Positions 1 through 6,430 of a stretch of DNA of 11,491 nucleotides are shown one piece after another; the first letter of the stretch is position 1, and every line of letters begins with the position of its first letter. Source of the stretch: Pseudomonadota bacterium (GTDB lineage Bacteria > Pseudomonadota > Gammaproteobacteria > Steroidobacterales > Steroidobacteraceae); assembly GCA_021815905.1 (NCBI GenBank), contig JAKAZP010000043.1, positions 1 through 11,491 of the forward strand, read 5' to 3'. The notes under the pieces are model-generated. The model saw nothing but the letters and a program-made list of their open reading frames with translations. It had not been told where the DNA came from and ran no database searches. A program made the position numbers and the translations under genes.

Positions 1-893
1 GGCGACTCGGCGCGCGGCGCATCGTCGCGGAGACCGGCGCCGGGCAGCACGGCGTCGCGACCGCCGCCGCCTGCGCCCGCCTGGGACTGCCCTGCACCGT
101 GTACATGGGCGCGCTCGACATGGAGCGCCAGGCGCCGAACGTCGGACGCATGCGTCTCCTCGGCGCGCAGGTGATCGCGGTCACCGGTGGCGATCGGACG
201 CTGCGGGCGGCGATCGACGAGGCGTTGCGCGACTGGGTGTCGGACCCGCTCGGGACCTATTACCTGCTCGGATCCGCCGTCGGGCCGCACCCGTACCCGT
301 ACCTGGTGCGCGAGCTCCAGGCGGTCATCGGCCGCGAGGCGCGCGCGCAGATCCTCGAGCGCTGCTCGAGCCTTCCGGGGGCCGTCATCGCCTGCGTCGG
401 CGGCGGATCCAACTCGATCGGGGCGTTCCACGCCTTCGTGCCGGATCGCGGCGTGGAGCTCATCGGCATCGAAGCCGGAGGCCGCGGCGGGGGCCTCGGC
501 GCCAATGCCGCGACGCTCGCCTTCGGCCGTCCGGGCGTGCTGCACGGCAGCTACTCCATGCTGTTGCAGGATGAGAACGGCCAGATCCAGGAGACCCACT
601 CGGTGTCCGCGGGGCTCGACTATCCGGGAGTCGGGCCCGAGCACGCGCTGCTCGCCGCCTCGGGCAGGGTCCGCTACGAGACCGCGGGCGACGCGGAGGC
701 GCTCGCGGCGGTGCGCGAGTGCTGCGAGAGCGAGGGCATTCTGCCGGCGCTCGAGAGCGCGCACGCGCTCGCGGGCGCCCGGCGCTGGGCAGAGCGCCAC
801 CCGGGGGCCGTCGCGCTCGTGTGTCTCTCGGGGCGCGGCGACAAGGACATGCCGACCCTGCAGCAGACGCTGCTCGCCGGAGAGCCGCGATGA
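1..893 (+). CDS. trpB: Tryptophan synthase beta chain, 5'-truncated by the window edge
   Basis: This PLP enzyme condenses indole (channelled from TrpA) with L-serine to give L-tryptophan in the cytoplasm. The reading frame is open from base 3 and gives 296 residues ending at TGA 891-893. The family is about 400 residues, so roughly the first 100, including the PLP-binding lysine, lie upstream of the window. Visible landmarks are [12 protein letters not shown], which holds the glutamate that activates indole (bases about 30-65), the phosphate-binding loop [10 protein letters not shown], the motif [16 protein letters not shown] and the C-terminal LSGRGDKDM. Its stop overlaps the trpA start as ATGA (890-893), which indicates translational coupling. 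No internal defects are seen. The identification is secure. Confidence 0.97.
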   Translation, partial: RLGARRIVAETGAGQHGVATAAACARLGLPCTVYMGALDMERQAPNVGRMRLLGAQVIAVTGGDRTLRAAIDEALRDWVSDPLGTYYLLGSAVGPHPYPYLVRELQAVIGREARAQILERCSSLPGAVIACVGGGSNSIGAFHAFVPDRGVELIGIEAGGRGGGLGANAATLAFGRPGVLHGSYSMLLQDENGQIQETHSVSAGLDYPGVGPEHALLAASGRVRYETAGDAEALAAVRECCESEGILPALESAHALAGARRWAERHPGAVALVCLSGRGDKDMPTLQQTLLAGEPR

Positions 894-1657
894 GCGCCGC
901 GGAGCGCATCGGTGAGGCGATCCGGGCCGCGCACGCCCGGTGCGGCGCGCCCGCGCTGGTCGGGTATCTCACGGCCGGCTTCCCGAGCCGCGATGACTTC
1001 AAGGCGCAGGTGCAGGCGCTCGCCGGCGCCGCCGACGTGCTCGAGATCGGCGTGCCGTTCACCGATCCGATGGCCGACGGCGTCACCGTCCAGCGCTCGA
1101 GCCACGCGGCGCTCGCCCAGGGCGTGAGCCTGCGCTGGATCCTGGCGCAGCTCGCCGACATGCCTCGGCCGCAGGCGCCGCTCGTGCTGATGAGTTATCT
1201 GAATCCGCTGCTCGCCCTGGGCTTCGCCGAGCTCGCGCGCACGGCCGCGCGCGCCGGCGTCGCCGGCTTCATCGTCCCCGACCTGCCGTTCGATGAGAGC
1301 GACGAGCTCAAGGGCGCGCTCGGGAGCGAGGGCCTGGCGCTCATCCAGATGGTCACCCCGGTCACGGGCGCGGAGCGGCTGCGGAGGATCTGCTCGAGCA
1401 GCGAGGGTTTCGTGTACGCCGTGACGACGACCGGCACGACCGGCAGGAATGTGACCGTGCCGCCCGAGATGACGCGCTACCTCGATCAGGTGCGTGCCGC
1501 CGCGCCCGTGCCCGTGTGCGCGGGCTTCGGGATCCGCGGACGCGAGCAGCTCGAGCGGCTGCGCGGACACGTGGACGGTGTCGTGATCGGCTCGGCGCTG
1601 GTCGAGGTGCTCGAGCGCGGCGAGGATGCCGCCGCCTGGCTTCGAGCCCTCCGATGA
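890..1657 (+). CDS. trpA: Tryptophan synthase alpha chain
   Basis: This TIM-barrel enzyme cleaves indole-3-glycerol phosphate to indole and glyceraldehyde 3-phosphate and passes indole to TrpB. The protein is 255 residues, slightly shorter than the E. coli protein (268). The two catalytic acids are visible as E52 (VLEIGVPF) and D63 (DPMADG), with the same 11-residue spacing as Glu49 and Asp60 of the Salmonella enzyme. The phosphate-binding segments CAGFGIR and VIGSALVE are near the C-terminus. The mobile loop at 179-186 reads TTTGTTGR, where the E. coli type has GVTG, but the threonine before the last glycine is kept. The start at 890 was chosen because the protein begins there by homology, GGAGAG at 879-884 is a well-spaced Shine-Dalgarno site, and the start overlaps the trpB stop. 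Its own stop overlaps the next start. Confidence 0.97.
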   Translation: MSAAERIGEAIRAAHARCGAPALVGYLTAGFPSRDDFKAQVQALAGAADVLEIGVPFTDPMADGVTVQRSSHAALAQGVSLRWILAQLADMPRPQAPLVLMSYLNPLLALGFAELARTAARAGVAGFIVPDLPFDESDELKGALGSEGLALIQMVTPVTGAERLRRICSSSEGFVYAVTTTGTTGRNVTVPPEMTRYLDQVRAAAPVPVCAGFGIRGREQLERLRGHVDGVVIGSALVEVLERGEDAAAWLRALR

Positions 1658-2370
1658 GCGCGCTCACGATCGCCTACCGCTTCCGCGGGCCGGAGACCTC
1701 CGCCAACGGCGGCTACTTCGCCGGATCGGTGGCCGTCTGCGCCGGGCGCACCGTGACCGTTCGGCTGCTCGAGCCGCCGCCGCTCGATACGCCGATGGAG
1801 CTCATCGAGCGGCCGGACGGCGAGCTCGAGGTCATGTTGGGAGAGCGGCGCATCGGCGAGGCGAAGCCCGCCGCGCTCGCATTGGAGTTGCCCCGCGCTC
1901 CGGGCTACCTCGAGGCGGTGGAGGCCTCGCGCCGGTACATCGGCTTCCTGCACCACCGGTTTCCGACCTGCTTCGTCTGCGGCACCCGCAGGCCGCGGGG
2001 CGACGGCATGCGCATCTTCGCAGGCCCCATCCCCGAGCGCTCGCTGGTGGCGGCGCCCTGGGTCCCGGACACCTCGCTCGATCGGGGCGACGGCAAGGTG
2101 CGGCCCGAGTTCATGTCCGCGGCGCTCGACTGCCCCGGAGCCTACGCCGTCATGTGCTGCGAGGATCGCATGATGCTCCTCGGCGAGCTCACGGTGCACG
2201 TGGACCGCCTGGTCCACGTGGGCGAGCCGTGCACGGTCATCGGCTGGTGCATCGAAAGCGCGGGCCGCAAGCACGCCGCGGGTACCGCGATCCTCGGCGA
2301 GGACGGTGGGCTCTGCGGGCGTGCCCGTGCGCTTTGGATCGAGCCCCGGAGCGAAACGGCCGCGACCTGA
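1654..2370 (+). CDS. Conserved protein with a double-hotdog (thioesterase-like) architecture, function unknown
   Basis: The 238-residue protein has an N-terminal segment with ETSANGGYFAG (residues 14-24), which resembles the GNGGY-type motif of TesB-like/thioesterase-superfamily hotdog domains. A central block (101-124) reads HRFPTCFVCG followed by a GDGMRIFAGP segment, containing a CxxC pair at C106/C109. A C-terminal hotdog-like strand set is around 175-230 (LGELTVHVDRL to RARALWIEP). No signal peptide or membrane segment is seen. By fold it could hydrolyse or bind an acyl-CoA or acyl-ACP, but no substrate can be named and the CxxC could be structural. The start ATG 1654 overlaps the trpA stop, so it is probably translated by coupling; no good Shine-Dalgarno site precedes it. 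It is followed by a hairpin at 2355-2382. The gene model is firm and the function uncertain. Confidence 0.85.
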   Translation: MSALTIAYRFRGPETSANGGYFAGSVAVCAGRTVTVRLLEPPPLDTPMELIERPDGELEVMLGERRIGEAKPAALALELPRAPGYLEAVEASRRYIGFLHHRFPTCFVCGTRRPRGDGMRIFAGPIPERSLVAAPWVPDTSLDRGDGKVRPEFMSAALDCPGAYAVMCCEDRMMLLGELTVHVDRLVHVGEPCTVIGWCIESAGRKHAAGTAILGEDGGLCGRARALWIEPRSETAAT

Positions 2371-2382
2371 CCTGCGGCCGTT
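2355..2382. terminator. Perfect hairpin between convergent operons, probable bidirectional terminator
   Basis: AACGGCCGC (2355-2363) and GCGGCCGTT (2374-2382) form a perfect 9-bp stem with a 10-base loop. The stop codon of the plus-strand gene is in the loop, and the first base of the minus-strand stop is at the edge. It sits exactly at the junction of two convergent transcripts, as expected for a shared terminator. The T tract on either side is very short, so termination could be weak or Rho-assisted. Confidence 0.5.
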
Positions 2383-2699
2383 CAGACCGAGCGCGCGCCC
2401 GCCGTTTGCGGCGCCTCGCCCATGCGCGCCGCGCGCCAGTTGCCGAAGCGGTAGTAGCCGGCGGCGAGCGCGATGCCGAACGCCGCGCCGATCAGCAGGA
2501 ACAGCACGACGTTCGCGTTGGAGGTCGCCGTGAGGGCCGCCTCGCCGAGGAATCGCCCGACCCAGATCGAGTTGATCGAGGCGTTGAGCGATTGCAGCAC
2601 GTTGGCGTAGAGGATGGACAGGGCGAAGGTCACCATGCCGCGGCCGATCGAGCCTTCGGTGAGCGAGCGGTGGGGGCTCGAGATGCGCTCGTCAGCGAG
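2382..2699 (-). pseudogene. MATE-family efflux transporter remnant with a large internal deletion
   Basis: The minus frame right after the ubiB stop reads through residues typical of a MATE N-terminus: LTEGSIGRG, then from ATG 2636 MVTFALSILYANVLQSLN, SINSIWVGRFLGEAAL and TATSNANVVLFLLIGAAFGI. It then passes without interruption into ALAAGYYRFGNWRAARM, which looks like the extreme C-terminus of the same family. The ATG-started part is 84 residues, whereas MATE proteins are about 450-480, so roughly 380 codons from the middle are missing and the join is in frame. The conserved segment extends upstream of ATG 2636 to the ubiB stop, but no ATG, GTG or TTG exists in frame there, so the original start also seems lost. 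At most two hydrophobic segments remain, so it cannot be a working antiporter. It might still be translated as a small membrane protein. Assembly collapse is an alternative explanation. Confidence 0.75.
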
Positions 2700-4340
2700 T
2701 CACAGGTATCGATAGGCGAGGTAGAGCCAGGTGGCGCCGAGCCCCGAGAGTGCCCATCCCGGCCATGCGCCGTGATCGCGCGAGAGCCAGACGATGCCGC
2801 CGAGCAGGACCGCGGCGCCGACGATGACGACGTCGCGCCGCCTGTGGCCGCGACGCATCTCCGCGTGCAGCAGCTCGACGGCCGGGGTCTCGACCAGCAT
2901 GCGCAGCGCGCCGCCCTCGGCTCTCTGCAATGCGCCCTTCAGGACCGGGGGCAGCACGCGCGCCGCCTCGATCAGCTCCGGCAACTGCGTGCGCAGGCTG
3001 TGGATGATCTGTCGCAGGCTCATGCGCTCGCGCATCCACTCGCGCAGGATGGGCGCGGCGGTGTGCCAGACGTCGAGCTGCGGATACAGTTCCCGGCCGA
3101 GACCCTCGACGTTGACCAGCGTCTTCTGCAGCAGGATCAGCTGCGGCTGCAGCTCCACGTTGAATCGGCGCGAGATCTCGAAGAGGCGCACCAGCAGGTT
3201 GGCGAAGGAGATGTCCTCGAGCGGCCGGTCGAATATCGGCTCGCACACCGTGCGCACGGCCGATTCGATCTCGTCCACCCGCGCGCCGGGGGGCACCCAG
3301 CCGGACTCGACGTGCAGCTGCGCCACGCGGCGGTAGTCGCGATCGAACACGGCGAGGAAGTTCTCGGCGAGGTAATGCTGGTCGCGAGGATCGAGGGTGC
3401 CGACGATGCCGAAGTCGACCGCGGCGTAGCGCGGCCGCGCCGGGTCCTCGACCAGCACGAAGATGTTGCCCGGATGCATGTCGGCGTGGAAGAAGTTGTG
3501 GCGGAAGACCTGGGTGAAGAAGATCCGCACGCCGTTCTCCGCGAGCAGCCGGATGTCGGTGCCGAGGGCGCGAAGCTTTTCCATGTCGCTGATGGGCACG
3601 CCGCGGATGCGCTCCATCACCATCACGTCGATGCGGCAGTAGTCCCAGTAGACCTCCGGAACGTAAAGCAGATCCGAGCCCGCGAAATTGCGCTTCAGCT
3701 GCGAGGCGTTGGCCGCCTCGCGCATGAGGTCGAGCTCGTCGATGATCGTCTTGCGGTACTCGCGCACGAGGTCGCGCGGGCGCAGGCGGCGGCCCTCGCG
3801 CCAGTAGGTCTGCGCGAGCTCGGCGAGCGCGAAGAGCACCTCGAGGTCGCGCTCGATGACGTCCGCGACGCCGGGCCGCAGGACCTTGACCACGACTTCC
3901 CTGCCGTCCGGCAGCCGCGCCGCGTGCACCTGGGCGATGGAGGCCGCCGCGAGCGGTGTCTCCTCGAACTCGCGGAACGCCTCCGAGACCGGACGCCCGT
4001 AGGCGCGCTCGATGAGACTCCGGGCCACGGCGCCGGGGAACGGAGGAACCCGGTCCTGCAGCCGCGCGAGCTCATCGGCGACATCGGCCGGCAGCAGATC
4101 GCGCCGGGTCGAGAGCGCCTGACCGAACTTGACGAAGATCGGTCCGAGCTCCTCGAGCGCCAGGCGCAGGCGCACCGCCGCCGGCGCGCGGCGGTTCGGG
4201 TTGAGCCAGGTGTCCGCAGAGAGGTAGAAGAGGAACCGCAGCGGCGCATACAGATGCGTCGCCCGCACGAAGTCGTGCAGGCCGTACTTCAGGAGCACCC
4301 GCTGGATCTGCAGCAGCCGCGCGATGACGCGCAGCTTCAC
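2700..4340 (-). CDS. ubiB: Ubiquinone biosynthesis atypical kinase/ATPase UbiB
   Basis: This is the ADCK/ABC1-family protein-kinase-like ATPase needed for coenzyme Q synthesis; it acts at the inner membrane and is thought to help extract or present polyprenyl intermediates. The 546-residue length matches the family (E. coli 546). Visible are the KxGQ motif KFGQ (71-74), the alanine-rich loop AAASIAQVHAA (131-141) that replaces the usual kinase glycine-rich loop, K152 of VVVKV, the ExD motif ELD (202-204), the catalytic HADMHPGN (285-292) and the metal-binding DFG (309-311). Two hydrophobic helices at about 504-521 and 529-546 form the usual C-terminal membrane anchor. The start is GTG at 4340, 19 bases after the ubiJ stop, and aligns with the family N-terminus; the Shine-Dalgarno site is weak. 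It is the last gene of the ubiE-ubiJ-ubiB unit. Confidence 0.96.
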   Translation of the reverse strand: MKLRVIARLLQIQRVLLKYGLHDFVRATHLYAPLRFLFYLSADTWLNPNRRAPAAVRLRLALEELGPIFVKFGQALSTRRDLLPADVADELARLQDRVPPFPGAVARSLIERAYGRPVSEAFREFEETPLAAASIAQVHAARLPDGREVVVKVLRPGVADVIERDLEVLFALAELAQTYWREGRRLRPRDLVREYRKTIIDELDLMREAANASQLKRNFAGSDLLYVPEVYWDYCRIDVMVMERIRGVPISDMEKLRALGTDIRLLAENGVRIFFTQVFRHNFFHADMHPGNIFVLVEDPARPRYAAVDFGIVGTLDPRDQHYLAENFLAVFDRDYRRVAQLHVESGWVPPGARVDEIESAVRTVCEPIFDRPLEDISFANLLVRLFEISRRFNVELQPQLILLQKTLVNVEGLGRELYPQLDVWHTAAPILREWMRERMSLRQIIHSLRTQLPELIEAARVLPPVLKGALQRAEGGALRMLVETPAVELLHAEMRRGHRRRDVVIVGAAVLLGGIVWLSRDHGAWPGWALSGLGATWLYLAYRYL

Positions 4341-4359
4341 GGCCGCGAAACCACCGCGG

Positions 4360-4953
4360 TCACTGGGCGGCGCGCCGCTGCCTCAGCAGCTCGAGCCGCG
4401 CTTCGAAGCGATCGAGGTCTTCGCGCAGCGCATCGACACCGCGAAGGAACGACTCCCCCTCCTCGCGGGAGACCAGGTCGCCGCGCTCGTGGCTCGCGTA
4501 CTCCCCCGCGTCCGCGAGCAGGGTGAGCGCGGCCCTGCGCGCGAAGCCGAGCGCCCCGCGCGCCATCTGGCCGGCACGGTGCGCGGGCGCATCGCCGATC
4601 AGGAGCGCCAGCTCTTCCTCCGGATCGGGACGGAGCAGCCGCGTCAACTCGCGGAACTTGTCCGCGAGCTCGCCATCGCCGCGCACCTCGATGTCGCCGC
4701 GCTCGAGCGGCGCTTCCGTGGCGCCGCTGCCGAGGGCGAGCAGGCTCAACGGTCCGCCGATGATCTCCGCATCGGCCGGGGCGGTTCCGCGGCTGACGCG
4801 CAGCGCGCTGCCGGTGGATTCCACGACCAGGCGCGCAAGCGCCGGCGCCTCGAGGGCGATCCGCCGCCCGGCGAGCTCCGCGCACAGCTGTTGCGCGCGC
4901 GGGGAGCGAGGCAGTCCCCGGTTCAGCAGATTCTCGATCGTCGCGGTGAGCAT
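4360..4953 (-). CDS. ubiJ: Ubiquinone biosynthesis accessory factor UbiJ (SCP2 domain)
   Basis: The protein is 197 residues, close to E. coli UbiJ/YigP (201). The N-terminal half (about 15-110) fits a sterol-carrier-protein-2-like fold, which in this family binds hydrophobic ubiquinone intermediates within the soluble Ubi complex alongside UbiK. Blocks such as ESTGSALRVS and GDIEVRGDGELADKFREL are typical. The C-terminal segment (about 160-195) is a charged amphipathic helix likely to form a coiled coil. No catalytic residues are expected. The position between ubiE and ubiB, with gaps of 18 and 19 bases, is the standard order in gammaproteobacteria and strongly supports the name, because sequence conservation in this family is low. 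The start ATG 4953 has only a poor Shine-Dalgarno site. Confidence 0.9.
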   Translation of the reverse strand: MLTATIENLLNRGLPRSPRAQQLCAELAGRRIALEAPALARLVVESTGSALRVSRGTAPADAEIIGGPLSLLALGSGATEAPLERGDIEVRGDGELADKFRELTRLLRPDPEEELALLIGDAPAHRAGQMARGALGFARRAALTLLADAGEYASHERGDLVSREEGESFLRGVDALREDLDRFEARLELLRQRRAAQ

Positions 4954-4971
4954 GGCGCAGGTGGTGTCCCG

Positions 4972-5721
4972 TCAGTACTTGTAGCCGCGATGCACGGCGA
5001 CGATCCCCCCCGAGAGGTTGTGGTAGCGGCAACCCTCGAGGCCGGCGCGCCGCATCATCTCGAGCAGCGCATCCTGCCCGGGATGCATGCGGATCGATTC
5101 GGCGAGATAGCGATAGCTCGCCGCATCGCGCGCGACCACTTTGCCGAGCAGCGGCAGCACGCGGAAGGAGTAGAGGTCGTAGAGCGGCCCGAGGCCCGGG
5201 GCCACGGGGTGGGAGAACTCGAGCACCAGCAGCTGGCCGCCGGGCCTGAGCGCCCGGCGCATGGAGGCGAGCGCGGCGGGCTTGTCGGTGACGTTGCGCA
5301 GACCGAACCCGATGGTGATGCAGTCGAAGGTGTCGTCGCGGAAGGGCAGCCGCTCGGCGTTGGCCTGCACGTACTCGACGTTGCCGAGCACGCCGCGGTC
5401 GATCAGCCGATCCCGGCCCCGCTGCAGCATCGCCGCGTTGATGTCGCTGAGAACCACGAGCCCGCTCTCGCCCACCTGCCGGGCGAGACCCGCCGCCAGA
5501 TCGCCGCTGCCGCCGGCGACATCGAGCGCCCGCTGGCCGGGGCGCAACCCGGTGAGAGCGAGCGTGAAGCGCTTCCACAGCCGATGCGCGCCCCCGGACA
5601 TGAGGTCGTTCATCAGGTCGTAATTGCGTGCCACCGAGTCGAACACGCCGCGCACCCGCCGGGCCTTCTCCCGCCAGGGCACCTTCTCGTAGCCGAAATC
5701 GGTGGCTCGCTCGTCGGTCAT
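4972..5721 (-). CDS. ubiE: Ubiquinone/menaquinone biosynthesis C-methyltransferase UbiE
   Basis: This SAM-dependent C-methyltransferase converts 2-methoxy-6-polyprenyl-1,4-benzoquinol (and demethylmenaquinol where present) to its methylated product. The protein is 249 residues, against 251 in E. coli. Landmarks are [25 protein letters not shown] near the N-terminus, SAM motif [13 protein letters not shown] (65-76), the acidic [14 protein letters not shown] block, FGLRNVTDK (139-147), LEFSHP and the C-terminal [13 protein letters not shown] and [11 protein letters not shown]. The frame is open further upstream to ATG 5835 and ATG 5751, but the start at 5721 ([11 protein letters not shown]) matches where family members begin. 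ATG 5751 has AAGG just upstream and is the main rival start. It is the first gene of the unit with ubiJ and ubiB. Confidence 0.95.
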   Translation of the reverse strand: MTDERATDFGYEKVPWREKARRVRGVFDSVARNYDLMNDLMSGGAHRLWKRFTLALTGLRPGQRALDVAGGSGDLAAGLARQVGESGLVVLSDINAAMLQRGRDRLIDRGVLGNVEYVQANAERLPFRDDTFDCITIGFGLRNVTDKPAALASMRRALRPGGQLLVLEFSHPVAPGLGPLYDLYSFRVLPLLGKVVARDAASYRYLAESIRMHPGQDALLEMMRRAGLEGCRYHNLSGGIVAVHRGYKY

Positions 5722-5749
5722 GCGGTCGCCGCGGATCGTAAAGGGCGGC

Positions 5750-5755
5750 ATTGTA
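5750..5755 (-). promoter_or_regulatory. Possible -10 element for the ubiE operon
   Basis: TACAAT on the minus strand matches the sigma-70 -10 consensus at five of six positions and would give a leader of about 20 bases to ATG 5721. No convincing -35 hexamer lies at the right distance (the best match is 3/6 with a long spacer). If it is real, transcripts would start downstream of the rival ATG at 5751, which supports the start at 5721. Confidence 0.3.
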
Positions 5756-5871
5756 GCCTTGGAATCCACCGCCGCGTCGGCCCGCGGGGCCGGAAGCGCG
5801 ATAGAGGATTGCTTTTTGCCCGCGCCGATGCGCACAATCGGCTCGAGAATAGGGGGTCTTGAGAAGCATTG

Positions 5872-5907
5872 AAGACCGGGTGGCGGAAGCGCTGCCCGGT
5901 CTTTTTT
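5872..5907 (+). terminator. Strong Rho-independent terminator facing the plus direction
   Basis: AAGACCGGG (5872-5880) and CCCGGTCTT (5895-5903) form a perfect 9-bp stem with a 14-base loop, followed by a run of six T (5902-5907). This is the classic intrinsic terminator pattern for a plus-strand transcript. Both flanking genes (ubiE and the DUF971 gene) are on the minus strand, and no plus-strand gene ends here. On the minus strand the stem is followed only by TTCAAT, so it would be a weak terminator for the DUF971 transcript. The 277-base gap 5722-5998 otherwise holds only the possible -10 element and no credible coding frame. Confidence 0.75.
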
Positions 5908-5998
5908 CTTGGCCCGACGTCGCCCGCGGCGCTTTGGACGGCCCGTCCGGCGGCTCTTTCGATCTCGCCGGCGGAAGGCGTGGCTCTTGCCGGCTGAC

Positions 5999-6358
5999 CT
6001 ACCCGGTCTCGGATCGTTTCCGGGCGGACACGCGCTCGAGGTAGCGCGCCCAGTTGGCCTCGCGGTCCCGGCCGAGCTCGTACAGGTACTTCCAGGTGTA
6101 GAGCCCGGTGTCGTGCCCGTCGTCGAAGACGAGCTTCACGGCGTACTGGCCGACCGGCTCGACGGTCCGGATCCCCACGCTTTCCTTGCCGAGCACCAGG
6201 GTCTCCTGCCCGGGGCCGTGGCCCTTGACCTCGGCGGAAGGGGAGTGCACCCGCAAGTACTCGAACGGCAGCTCGAAGCGGCTGCCGTCCCCGAAGGTGA
6301 CCTCGAGCAGCCGCGCCGTCCGGCGCAGCCTGATCTCCGTGGGCTGAGGGTCCGGCAT
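5999..6358 (-). CDS. DUF971 protein (gamma-butyrobetaine hydroxylase-like N-terminal domain)
   Basis: The 119-residue protein is made almost entirely of the DUF971 domain found at the N-terminus of gamma-butyrobetaine hydroxylase-like proteins and, alone, in many proteobacteria. Conserved blocks visible are [15 protein letters not shown] (8-22), [19 protein letters not shown] (30-48), [14 protein letters not shown] (61-74) and the aromatic-rich [15 protein letters not shown] (81-95). No oxygenase catalytic domain follows, so it is not a hydroxylase; a role in iron-sulfur or metal handling has been suggested for the family but cannot be seen here. The frame is open to 6430, but the start ATG 6358 fits the family, and the extra N-terminal residues look non-coding. 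A TATACT at 6372-6367 (minus) could be its -10. The gene commonly sits directly upstream of ubiE in gammaproteobacteria. Confidence 0.88.
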   Translation of the reverse strand: MPDPQPTEIRLRRTARLLEVTFGDGSRFELPFEYLRVHSPSAEVKGHGPGQETLVLGKESVGIRTVEPVGQYAVKLVFDDGHDTGLYTWKYLYELGRDREANWARYLERVSARKRSETG

Positions 6359-6366
6359 GGGGGGCG

Positions 6367-6372
6367 AGTATA
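6367..6372 (-). promoter_or_regulatory. Possible -10 element for the DUF971 gene
   Basis: TATACT on the minus strand differs from the -10 consensus at one position and lies only 8 bases upstream of ATG 6358, so a transcript would be leaderless or nearly so. The -35 region at 17-bp spacing (TGCCCG) is poor. No Shine-Dalgarno site precedes the ATG, which is consistent with leaderless translation but not proof. Confidence 0.3.
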
Positions 6373-6400
6373 GGGGGCGCCGGCCGCGGCGGGCACCTCC

Positions 6401-6430
6401 CTGTGCCTGCTGCGCCCGATGTCCTATCAT
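6401..6430 (+). promoter_or_regulatory. Possible sigma-70 promoter of the korC-korA-korB unit
   Basis: TATCAT (6425-6430) is a five-of-six match to the -10 consensus in an otherwise very GC-rich stretch, with a poor -35 candidate CTGTGC (6401-6406) at an 18-base spacing. If used, transcription would begin near 6437, which would exclude the GTG 6403 start and favour GTG 6460. It lies within 60 bases of the divergent DUF971 start, so the two promoters would be close together. Confidence 0.3.

Noticed and set aside
1626..4526. 966-codon plus-strand open frame across the hotdog, MATE and ubiB region
   Set aside because: It is a shadow frame opposite ubiB caused by high GC content. The composition is dominated by R, A, G and H, there is no recognisable domain, and it runs through real genes on both strands.
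5722..5835. N-terminal extension of UbiE back to ATG 5835
   Set aside because: The extra 38 residues do not resemble the UbiE family, whose members begin near [11 protein letters not shown]; a -10-like element also lies within the extension.
4324..5862. Long plus-strand (512 codons) and alternative minus-strand (510 codons) open frames over ubiJ-ubiE
   Set aside because: Both are out of frame with ubiJ and ubiE, whose products have clear family motifs; neither shadow product shows any.
5859..6044. 61-codon plus-strand open frame starting with TTG
   Set aside because: It contains the intrinsic terminator at 5872-5907 and lacks a Shine-Dalgarno site, so it is unlikely to be expressed.
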